From: Thermohalobaculum sp039027855
Lineage (GTDB): Bacteria; Pseudomonadota; Alphaproteobacteria; Rhodobacterales; Rhodobacteraceae
Assembly (NCBI GenBank): GCA_039027855.1
Contig: JBCCJI010000018.1
Location: forward strand, 1 to 64,000
Direction of reading: 5' to 3'
Length of the DNA: 64,000 nt
The notes under the pieces were generated by a model. It made no database searches. It saw only the letters and a program-made list of their open reading frames with translations, and had not been told where the DNA came from. This document shows positions 1 through 6,633 of this stretch, piece after piece (the first letter of the stretch is position 1; each line of letters starts with the position of its first letter). The translations under genes and the position numbers were made by a program.

Positions 1-1
1 C

Positions 2-199
2 GAGAGCTTCTTCGCAACGCTCGAATGCGAGCTGCTCGACAGGCCGAAGTTCGCCACCTCGGCCGAGCCCCGCATGGCCGTCTTCGAGTTCATCGAAGGC
101 TGGTACAACCCCGGCCGGCGCCATTCCGCGCTCGGCTATCTTGCGCCAATCGACGACGAAAGGAAGGCCCTCGCCGGGCTAGAAACCACGAGCCCATGA
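2..199 (+). CDS. IS3-family transposase (OrfB), C-terminal fragment cut by window edge
   Basis: Only the last 65 residues are in the window; the rest lies to the left. The visible part has the end of the DDE integrase core: the sequence ESFFATLECE carries the final catalytic Glu, followed by a Trp-Tyr-Asn block (FIEGWYNPGRRHSALGYLAP) typical of the C-terminus of IS3-family OrfB. The protein would cut and join DNA at the insertion sequence ends. The stop is followed at once by a terminal-repeat-like sequence. Whether the element is intact cannot be judged from here. The family call is strong; the subgroup is not assigned. Confidence 0.85.
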   Translation, partial: ESFFATLECELLDRPKFATSAEPRMAVFEFIEGWYNPGRRHSALGYLAPIDDERKALAGLETTSP

Positions 200-200
200 C

Positions 201-225
201 CGTCCACGAAACCGGGGGAACTCCA
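201..225. repeat. Probable right terminal inverted repeat of the IS3-family element
   Basis: Directly after the transposase stop codon lies a sequence ending in ccgggggaactcca. IS3-family elements commonly have such a G-run-containing terminal repeat right behind orfB. The left end is outside the window, so the repeat cannot be matched to its partner and the exact boundary is an inference. Confidence 0.55.
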
Positions 226-402
226 GTCATGGCAAAGAACCGAGACATCTGAGGATGGGCGGCTACCCCAGCGAGTAGATAAGCGCGCGAAGCCCCGGTT
301 AGTCGGGCAGTCCGGTCAGTAACCCCGACCTGACACAGCGGCCGTAGGACCGTCGCGTGGCGTCAATCGGCCCGGCGGTGGATGTCACCGGACCGTCTTA
401 CT

Positions 403-513
403 TCATTCGGCGTTCTGGGTGCTACGGCGACGCTTAATGACCATCACACTGTCACTCACGGAGCCGAGGCGCCTAACCTCGTTACGGATGATGCCAGCGT
501 AGCTGGCCATCAT
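403..513 (-). CDS. Very small hypothetical protein (36 aa), third ORF of a micro-cluster
   Basis: Thirty-six codons starting with two Met codons (MMASYAGIIRNEVRR) and ending in a basic tail (KRRRSTQNAE). It starts 12 bases after the stop of the next small ORF on the same strand. No Shine-Dalgarno sequence is evident, so translation would depend on coupling. No family is recognised. The amphipathic composition and same-strand packing with two other small ORFs are the only support. It could be a chance ORF. Confidence 0.35.
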   Translation of the reverse strand: MMASYAGIIRNEVRRLGSVSDSVMVIKRRRSTQNAE

Positions 514-525
514 ATTGTGCTGGTG

Positions 526-648
526 CTAGGTCGCTGTGTTTTCCTCAGAAGCCAGTAGCAGCATGTCTGCCCAGGCTTCTACGTTGCCTTCAATGTCGTT
601 GATCCGGTCTGCGCATTCGGGCGAGTCACTGTCTTCACCGCCCATCAT
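526..648 (-). CDS. Small acidic hypothetical protein (40 aa), translationally coupled
   Basis: This ORF begins with an ATG whose last bases overlap the TGA of the preceding ORF (ATGA overlap at 645-648), a common sign of translational coupling. The product is acidic (MMGGEDSDSPECADRIND, then a helical stretch with WADMLLLASEE). No signal peptide or membrane segment is seen and no family is recognised. Base composition here is visibly less GC-rich than the core genes to the right, in line with an accessory segment between the IS fragment and the tRNA. Confidence 0.45.
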   Translation of the reverse strand: MMGGEDSDSPECADRINDIEGNVEAWADMLLLASEENTAT

Positions 649-854
649 TGGATCCTGTTTCCGTACGAATGCACATGAAGGCGCTTCTGCAGGTGCTCTG
701 CGCCTTCTTGAACCATCATTCCAAGGCGAATGAGGCATGATCTGATCTCGTCGGACATGCCGTCGGCCTCTGCGGCGCACGACACCGCGATGCCGAGAAA
801 GCGGATCTCGTTCAAACGATCCTCAACGGCCTCTGGATATGCATCCACTGTCAT
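645..854 (-). CDS. Small hypothetical protein (69 aa), first ORF of the micro-cluster
   Basis: Starts MTVDAYPEAVEDRLNEI and is predicted to be largely helical. A longer in-frame start exists at 893, but 854 is preferred because the protein-like composition begins there and GAGACG lies just upstream as a weak ribosome site. The stop overlaps the start of the next ORF by ATGA. No conserved domain is recognised. The three small ORFs run leftward, away from tRNA-Asn, and probably form one transcript. Similar tiny ORFs are common in phage or island remnants, but no phage hallmark gene is present here. Confidence 0.5.
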   Translation of the reverse strand: MTVDAYPEAVEDRLNEIRFLGIAVSCAAEADGMSDEIRSCLIRLGMMVQEGAEHLQKRLHVHSYGNRIQ

Positions 855-967
855 TTTCGTCTCGAAGCGGGAGCGCTTCGCACACTTTCGCACACACAGC
901 CCCGATCTCCCGATCTTCGGGGCGGTGTGTGACTACGATTAAGTGCTTTGAAATGTTGTACCGACGA

Positions 968-1042
968 TGGCTCCGGCGGCAGGATTCGAACCTGCGGCCA
1001 GCGGATTAACAGTCCGATGCTCTACCACTGAGCTACGCCGGA
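968..1042 (-). tRNA. tRNA-Asn (GTT)
   Basis: The minus strand reads TCCGGCG ... CGCCGGA as a 7-bp acceptor stem. It also shows a D-arm (GCTCAGTGGTAGAGC), an anticodon loop ctGTTaa giving anticodon GTT, a T-arm with GGTTCGAATCC, discriminator G and an encoded CCA (968-970). The cloverleaf is complete at 75 nt. The 3-prime end points toward the small-ORF/IS region, the orientation expected if an element had integrated at the tRNA 3-prime end. Confidence 0.97.
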
Positions 1043-1240
1043 AGAGGCCAATCATCAGTTTCGGTCGTCTACTGGCCGGCGTCTGCCGTGTCAACCGCGG
1101 GGGCCTCGCCGACAGCGCTGGTGGGCTTGTCATGTCGGGAACAGATACGCGCCAGAAGAGCTTGGCGGGAGCCTGCCTGAAGGTCTGGAGGGGCGTGACG
1201 CTGGGTTAGGACCTGAGCAGGGCAGGAGCGGACACGCCAG

Positions 1241-1264
1241 GCGCCGCGGCAGGAACCGCGGCGC
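1241..1264 (-). terminator. GC-rich hairpin after the IclR gene
   Basis: A perfect 9-bp inverted repeat (gcgccgcgg / ccgcggcgc) with a 6-nt loop lies 12 bases after the stop of the leftward IclR gene. There is no T-run, so this is a terminator-like or transcript-stabilising hairpin rather than a textbook intrinsic terminator. Confidence 0.5.
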
Positions 1265-1276
1265 GGGCAGATCTCG

Positions 1277-2080
1277 CTACTGCGCAGCGACCGGAAGGGC
1301 GCCGCCATAGTCGCGCGTTGCCTCGCCGGCCGCCTGGGCAACCATGCGGCCGAGGGTCGGCAGACGCTCCATCGGGATGCGCGCCGAGGGGCCGGAGATC
1401 GAAATCGCGGCGACCCCCTGGCCGTGCTCGTCGAACAAGGGCGCTGCGACACAGCGCAGGCCGAGCGCGTGCTCCTCATCGTCGAAGGCGTAGCCCATGC
1501 TGCGCACGTCTTCGAGCGAGCTTTCGAGCTTGGCCTTGTCGGTCACCGTCGCAGCGGTCACCCGCGAGAGCGGCACCGAGTTCAGGAGGTAGTTCCGGCG
1601 CACCGGATCCATATGCGCGAGGAGCACCTTGCCGGCACCCGAGGCGTGCAGCGCGATCCGTCCGCCGACACCGGTGATGGCGCGCATCGCATGGCGGCTT
1701 TCGATCTGACCGATGCAGACGGCCTCGCCGTCGCTCTCGACGAAGAGGTTGGCGGTCTCCCCCGAAACCTCCATTAGGCGTCGCAGATAGGGCCGGCTGA
1801 GCGCCAGCTTGTCGCGCGACCGCGCAAAGGAAGCGCCGACATAGAAAGCCGCGACACCGACCCTCCAGACACCCCCCTGCGGGTCCGGCCGGACAAAACG
1901 CTCCGCCTCCAGCGTTGTCAGCAAACGGTGTGTCGTAGACGGCGGAAGACCCGCGGCCTCTGACAGTTCGGTCAGCGACATACCCTCATTCGCCGCCGCG
2001 AGATGGCGCATCAGCGAGAGCGCCCGCGTGAGCGATCGTACCTGGCCTGCGGCCCGTGCTTTTTGATCAGTGTCTGCCAC
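1277..2080 (-). CDS. IclR-family transcriptional regulator
   Basis: A 267-aa protein with the two-domain IclR plan. The N-terminal winged helix (about residues 14-75) contains SLTELSEAAGLPPSTTHRLL, the recognition region. The C-terminal effector domain (about 90-255) has the VCIGQIESRHAMRA, LHASGAGKVLLA and DDEEHALGLRCVAAPL blocks usual in the family. It starts with GTG. IclR proteins often repress or activate carbon-catabolic genes and sense small acids. Its target is not clear from context: it stands alone, with an AT-richer 257-bp upstream region and the carbon-metabolism genes prpE and maeB nearby but separated by another gene. Family assignment is firm; the regulon is unknown. Confidence 0.92.
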   Translation of the reverse strand: MADTDQKARAAGQVRSLTRALSLMRHLAAANEGMSLTELSEAAGLPPSTTHRLLTTLEAERFVRPDPQGGVWRVGVAAFYVGASFARSRDKLALSRPYLRRLMEVSGETANLFVESDGEAVCIGQIESRHAMRAITGVGGRIALHASGAGKVLLAHMDPVRRNYLLNSVPLSRVTAATVTDKAKLESSLEDVRSMGYAFDDEEHALGLRCVAAPLFDEHGQGVAAISISGPSARIPMERLPTLGRMVAQAAGEATRDYGGALPVAAQ

Positions 2081-2129
2081 GTCTTTTCGCCCCCTTGGTT
2101 GTCCTGACCCTCCGTCTAGCGGAAGGATG

Positions 2130-2140
2130 GAGCATTGCTC
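2130..2140. promoter_or_regulatory. Short palindrome upstream of the IclR gene, possible operator
   Basis: A perfect 11-base palindrome with a central T (gagca-t-tgctc) lies 50 bases upstream of the iclR-family start, in the only intergenic space before that gene. IclR proteins often autoregulate from short palindromes. The match to any known box was not verified, and a palindrome of this size can occur by chance. Confidence 0.25.
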
Positions 2141-2337
2141 AGAAAGGCAAGTCTATTGGTGAGCACTTCCACAGACATCCGCACGAAGTCTGCGTCGTGG
2201 CAAGCGATATCGGCCTATCGGTACTGCATGAGGTCTAATTCAAAGGGATTTTCCCAAGAACGGCGATAAAAGATCGAAAATTAAAGATGATATTTTTAGT
2301 AGCAAGTAACCACTAAGAATGACTGTTCTGCCGCTCT

Positions 2338-3129
2338 TTAGGACGGTTTCCAACTTCGTAATTCTTGCTCGGTATCGTGCCAGACAGCAGAAATAAAGGC
2401 GGACAGCGGTGGATTACGATTGAACAACCCGCGCGTCTGGACCGTCTTCACGACCGCATCTAGCCGTTGCGCCCCTACCGCCCCGGCCATGCCGCAGAGC
2501 TTATGCGCCGCAGCCGCCGCGGTGTCGTCGTCACCCTCGTCCAAGGCGGTCGACAGCGTCGCAACCTCGACCGACAGATCGGAAAGCGCCTGCGCGATCA
2601 AACCTTGCACCCGGTCGGGACCGGTCAGCCGGGCGAAACCGTCCATCACAGAGGCATCGAACACCTGCACGTCGCCAAGCGGCCGACCGTCGAGCAACCA
2701 GGCCACGACATCCCGATCGCCTGAGGCTTCCCTCGCCGCGCACACGCGGCGGCCACGCATGATATCGAGGATCTCCTGGCCGAAGCCATCGATCGAGAGC
2801 AGCGGCTTGCTGATCAGCCCGTCGGCACCCGATTGCTGTACGGCCGCGCGTTCGGCAGGGCCCACATAGGCGGTGAGCGCGATCACCGTTGTGCCGGCAT
2901 TGGGCCCGGCGCCATTGCGCACATGGCGGATGACGTCACCGCCCGACATCCCAGGCATCTCGATATCGATCAGGAGGAGGTCATAGGGCTCGCGCCCTGC
3001 GGTAGCGACAGCCTCAAGCCCATCGTGGCTCACCGTCACGCTCGCACCGAGGCTCTCGAGCATGTGGCGTGCGACGAGCACGTTGGTTGGATTGTCCTCA
3101 GCAAGCAGCACTTTCATGCCGTCGAGCAT
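2338..3129 (-). CDS. Receiver-Hpt phosphorelay protein
   Basis: The N-terminal half is a CheY-like receiver domain: acidic pair in LLAEDNPTN, phospho-acceptor Asp in LLLIDIEMPGMSGG, Thr in VIALTAYV and Lys in ISKPL. The C-terminal half (about residues 155-255) is a histidine phosphotransfer domain with the acceptor His in AAAHKLCGMAGAVG. No histidine-kinase core is encoded in the gene, so it would pass phosphoryl groups between a kinase elsewhere and a final regulator. The start at 3129 gives MLDGMKVLLAEDN. An in-frame GTG at 3222 would add a 31-aa lead resembling the linker before receivers in hybrid kinases, so the protein may derive from a larger kinase. No cognate partner is adjacent. Confidence 0.85.
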   Translation of the reverse strand: MLDGMKVLLAEDNPTNVLVARHMLESLGASVTVSHDGLEAVATAGREPYDLLLIDIEMPGMSGGDVIRHVRNGAGPNAGTTVIALTAYVGPAERAAVQQSGADGLISKPLLSIDGFGQEILDIMRGRRVCAAREASGDRDVVAWLLDGRPLGDVQVFDASVMDGFARLTGPDRVQGLIAQALSDLSVEVATLSTALDEGDDDTAAAAAHKLCGMAGAVGAQRLDAVVKTVQTRGLFNRNPPLSAFISAVWHDTEQELRSWKPS

Positions 3130-3291
3130 CCGCCACTCCATAATCGGCGCCGGACCATCAGGCCTCGCGTCCCTGAATGCGACACGCATACCCCATTGGA
3201 TCTGACGCAGAGTACGCGCCACGGCAAGCTGCCGCGCGCGTCACGGGTGCGTGATGTCTCGGGCCCAGCGGAGCGCTGCGCCGCCCGAGGT

Positions 3292-5202
3292 CTACTCGGC
3301 CATCGCCTTACCCGGCTGGAAACCGAGACCGCCAAGCGCCGTGGCAAGTTCATCCAGGATCACAGGGTCGTCGATCGAGGCGGGGACTTTGACAGTTTCC
3401 CCGTCGGCGAGTTTGGCGATGGTCCCGCGCAGGATCTTGCCCGAGCGGGTCTTGGGCAAACGCTCGACCACGGCCGCCTGCTTGAAGAAGGCGACGGGCC
3501 CGATCTCTTTGCGCACGAGCGCGACAGCCTCGTCCACGATCTCGCCCGGCGGGCGGTTGCAGCCGGCGTTGAGGCAGAGAAAGCCCACGGGTACCTGGCC
3601 TTTAAGCGCGTCCTGCGCGCCGATCACCGCAACCTCGGCGATGTCGTTGTGGCGGAGCAGGACCTCTTCCATCTGCCCGGTGGACAGGCGGTGGCCCGCG
3701 ACATTGATGACGTCATCGGTGCGCGCCATGATGAAAAGGTACCCGTCATTGTCGATATACCCCGCATCGCCGGTCTCGTAGTAGCCGGGAAAGCGGTCGA
3801 GATAGCTTTTGCGAAACCGCGCATCGGCGCCCCAGAGCGTCGGCAGCGTGCCTGGCGGCAGCGGCAGGCGGATGGCGATCGCGCCCAGTTCCCCGCGCGC
3901 CCGCTCGTTCCCCTCGGGGTCGAGGATGCAGACGTCGTATCCCGGCATCGCGACCGAGGGGGAGCCCTCCTTGATCGGCATGATGCCAAGACCCGCTGGA
4001 TTGGCCGCGATGGGCCAGCCCGTCTCGGTCTGCCACCAGTTGTCGATCACCGGCACGCCAAGCTTCTCCGCCGTCCAGGAGACCGTCGCCGGATCCGCCC
4101 GTTCGCCCGCGAAATACAGCCGCTCCAGCGTCGGCATGGGCGTCTGAGTGATGAAAGCGCCCTCGGGGTCCTGGCGCTTGACGGCCCTGAAGGCGGTCGG
4201 CGCCGTGAACATCACCTTGGCCCCATGCTCGGCGATGATGCGCCAGAACACGCCGGCATCAGGCGTGCCGATGGGCTTGCCCTCGAACATGATGGTCGTG
4301 GCACCCGCGAGGAGCGGCCCGTAGACGATGTAGCTGTGGCCAACGACCCAGCCGACATCCGAGGCGGTGAACATCACATCGCCGGGGCCAACGCCGTAGA
4401 CGGCCTCCATCGACCAGGTCAGCGCGACCATGTGGCCACCATTGTGCCGGATCACCCCCTTGGGCTGCCCGGTCGTGCCCGAGGTGTAGAGGATATAGAC
4501 GGGATCTGCCCCGCCGACGGGGGTGCAGGGTGCGTCTTCGGCGCCGTCCTGGAAACCATGCCAGTCGTGGTCGCGCCCTGCGATCAGGTCGCAGCGGTGC
4601 TCCTCGCGCTGCAGGATCACACAGAATTCGGGCTTGTGCGTCGCCATCTCGATGGCGCCATCGACCATTGGTTTGTAGGGAACGACCCGCCCCGGCTCCA
4701 GCCCGCAAGAGGCGGCGATCACCGCCTTGGGTTTGGCATCGTCGATCCGCACCGCCAGTTCGTTGGCGGCGAAGCCACCGAACACCACCGAATGCACCGC
4801 CCCGAGCCGCACACAGGCAAGCATCGCCATGGCAGCCTCGGGCACCATGGGCATGTAGATGATGACGCGGTCGCCCTTCTCGACCCCAGACCGGGCCAGC
4901 GCTCCAGCGAGCCGCGCCACCTTGGCCTGCAGTTCGGCATAGGTGATCTGCTGCTGGGTACCGGTGATGCGGCTGTCATGGATGATGGCCACGCGCTCCC
5001 CATGACCTGCGGCCACATGCCGGTCGATGGCATTGTGGCAGGTATTCGCCGTGCCATCGGCAAACCAGCGGTAGAACGGCGCCTGGCTGTCATCCAGCGC
5101 CCGTGTCGGTCTTACGTCCCAGTCGACCGCATCCACCGCCGCCATCCAGAAGGCTTCGGGATCGGCCTTCCAGGCCCCATAAACATCGGCATAGCGGCTC
5201 AT
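3292..5202 (-). CDS. prpE: Propionyl-CoA synthetase (propionate-CoA ligase)
   Basis: A 636-aa member of the acyl-CoA synthetase (ANL) superfamily, of acetyl-CoA synthetase type. Visible features are an N-terminal ACAS block (DDSQAPFYRWFADGTANTC), the P-loop-like YILYTSGTTGQPKGV, the aromatic block DNWWQTETGWPI that shapes the acyl pocket, YYETGDAGYID, and the C-terminal catalytic Lys in PKTRSGKILRGTI. The RALDDS-x-APFYRWF block and the GGH after the P-loop fit PrpE better than Acs. It activates propionate with ATP and CoA. The start at 5202 has a strong GGAGGT ribosome site; an upstream in-frame Met at 5232 is less likely. It feeds the PccAB/Mcm route encoded 6-18 kb further on. Confidence 0.92.
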   Translation of the reverse strand: MSRYADVYGAWKADPEAFWMAAVDAVDWDVRPTRALDDSQAPFYRWFADGTANTCHNAIDRHVAAGHGERVAIIHDSRITGTQQQITYAELQAKVARLAGALARSGVEKGDRVIIYMPMVPEAAMAMLACVRLGAVHSVVFGGFAANELAVRIDDAKPKAVIAASCGLEPGRVVPYKPMVDGAIEMATHKPEFCVILQREEHRCDLIAGRDHDWHGFQDGAEDAPCTPVGGADPVYILYTSGTTGQPKGVIRHNGGHMVALTWSMEAVYGVGPGDVMFTASDVGWVVGHSYIVYGPLLAGATTIMFEGKPIGTPDAGVFWRIIAEHGAKVMFTAPTAFRAVKRQDPEGAFITQTPMPTLERLYFAGERADPATVSWTAEKLGVPVIDNWWQTETGWPIAANPAGLGIMPIKEGSPSVAMPGYDVCILDPEGNERARGELGAIAIRLPLPPGTLPTLWGADARFRKSYLDRFPGYYETGDAGYIDNDGYLFIMARTDDVINVAGHRLSTGQMEEVLLRHNDIAEVAVIGAQDALKGQVPVGFLCLNAGCNRPPGEIVDEAVALVRKEIGPVAFFKQAAVVERLPKTRSGKILRGTIAKLADGETVKVPASIDDPVILDELATALGGLGFQPGKAMAE

Positions 5203-5286
5203 TCGGACCTCCCAGAACTGACATTTTCTCATCTACTAACGCGGATGACCAATCGGCAGGATTGGATCAAAGCATCGCAGCAGTAC

Positions 5287-6585
5287 TCATCGACGGATCA
5301 GCGGCGTGCCGGCCACGGGTCCACCGGACAGAACGCGGTCATAGGCATCGCTCACCTGTCGCGCCTTCTCTGCCCAGGTGAAATGCGCCGCAACCCGCGC
5401 CCGGGCGGTTGCCGCCATTGCCGGCAGCCTTGCGCGCGCCGCCAGCACATCCTGCAGGGCCGCCCGGGTGCCGGCGATCACACCCTGCCGGTCGGAGAGC
5501 GGGATCTTGATGCCGCAGCTTTCGTCAACCAGCTCGGCCGGGCCGCCATAATCGACGACAATCGGCACGACGCCGAGGGCCATGGCCTCCAGCACGACGC
5601 CACCGCCAAACTCGCGCACGCTCGGAAAGGCCAGGACCTCGGCTGCGGCGAGCATGTCTTGCACCTCGGCATGGGCGATGTTGCCGTGCAGCCGCACTGC
5701 CGCCTCGACACCGGCCTCGACCACCTGCGCCCTGAGTGGTGCCATCAGCGGACCGTCGCCGAGGATATCGAGCCGCATGCGGCCATCCTTGAGCAGCGGC
5801 AGCGCGGCTTCGAGCAGCATGTCTGGGCCCTTGTAGGGCACCAGCCGCCCGACAAAAGCGGCGCGGAGCGGGCCGCTCCCATCCTGCGCGGCCTCGCGGT
5901 TGAACCGCGCAGGGTCGATCCCGTTCTCCGGCAGCCAGAGAACCCGCTCGGCGTAGCGGGGCGGTATCTCCGCCGCGGTATGGCGCGAGCCGGCGAGGAT
6001 CAGCGCGGTCGCGCGCAGCATCCGCTGGCGACCCGGCAACAGCCGATGCAGCCCACGCAGCTTCGACAGCCACTCACGCTCGGCGCGGCGCACCGCCTCG
6101 AACCCCGGCGGCCAGGGGATGCCGCCGTTGATCGGCCCCATGACGAAGGGCACGCCGGCGGCGCGGCAGCGCGCGGCGATGGGGCTGACCGTGGTGGGGC
6201 TGAGCGGGGTCACGCGGTGGACGATATCGAACCGACCGGCCCGGATATCCTCGCCAAAACGGCGCCAGACCAACCGTTCGAAATAGGGATAGCTCAGCGT
6301 CTGCAGGGCGGTGACGATGGTCCAGCCGACACCACGACCAAGGCGCAGACCCTCGGCCAGCCGGTAGGCCGGTCGTGCCAAGGCTTCGCTGTCAATGGCG
6401 GTGAAGTCCTCGCCTTCCACCAGCCCGGCACGGATGATCGCCTCGCGATTGCGGATCTGGGTGACGATATGCACATCGGCAGCCTCGCGGAGCGCCACCG
6501 CAAGGCTCCAGCCCACGAGAGGCACGCTCACCCATTCCGGGTTTGCCGCCTCGGCGATGACGAGGACACGCGGACGCTCAGGCAC
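5287..6585 (-). CDS. Glycosyltransferase family 4 (GT-B)
   Basis: A 432-aa retaining glycosyltransferase. The N-terminal half has LVGWSLAVALRE and the acceptor-side fold. The C-terminal half has the nucleotide-sugar region: AAFVGRLVPYKGPDMLLEA, LDILGDGP and the E-x7-E type motif in REFGGGVVLEAMALG. It starts at GTG with no clear ribosome site. It probably adds a sugar to a cell-surface glycan or lipid, but the donor and acceptor cannot be told. It lies between prpE and maeB on the same strand with no other glycan genes, so it looks like an isolated surface-modification gene. Confidence 0.88.
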   Translation of the reverse strand: MPERPRVLVIAEAANPEWVSVPLVGWSLAVALREAADVHIVTQIRNREAIIRAGLVEGEDFTAIDSEALARPAYRLAEGLRLGRGVGWTIVTALQTLSYPYFERLVWRRFGEDIRAGRFDIVHRVTPLSPTTVSPIAARCRAAGVPFVMGPINGGIPWPPGFEAVRRAEREWLSKLRGLHRLLPGRQRMLRATALILAGSRHTAAEIPPRYAERVLWLPENGIDPARFNREAAQDGSGPLRAAFVGRLVPYKGPDMLLEAALPLLKDGRMRLDILGDGPLMAPLRAQVVEAGVEAAVRLHGNIAHAEVQDMLAAAEVLAFPSVREFGGGVVLEAMALGVVPIVVDYGGPAELVDESCGIKIPLSDRQGVIAGTRAALQDVLAARARLPAMAATARARVAAHFTWAEKARQVSDAYDRVLSGGPVAGTPLIRR

Positions 6586-6633
6586 CGCGGCGCCGGACCC
6601 ATGAGAGGTGTCGATCCGCGCGCGCGGCGGCAG

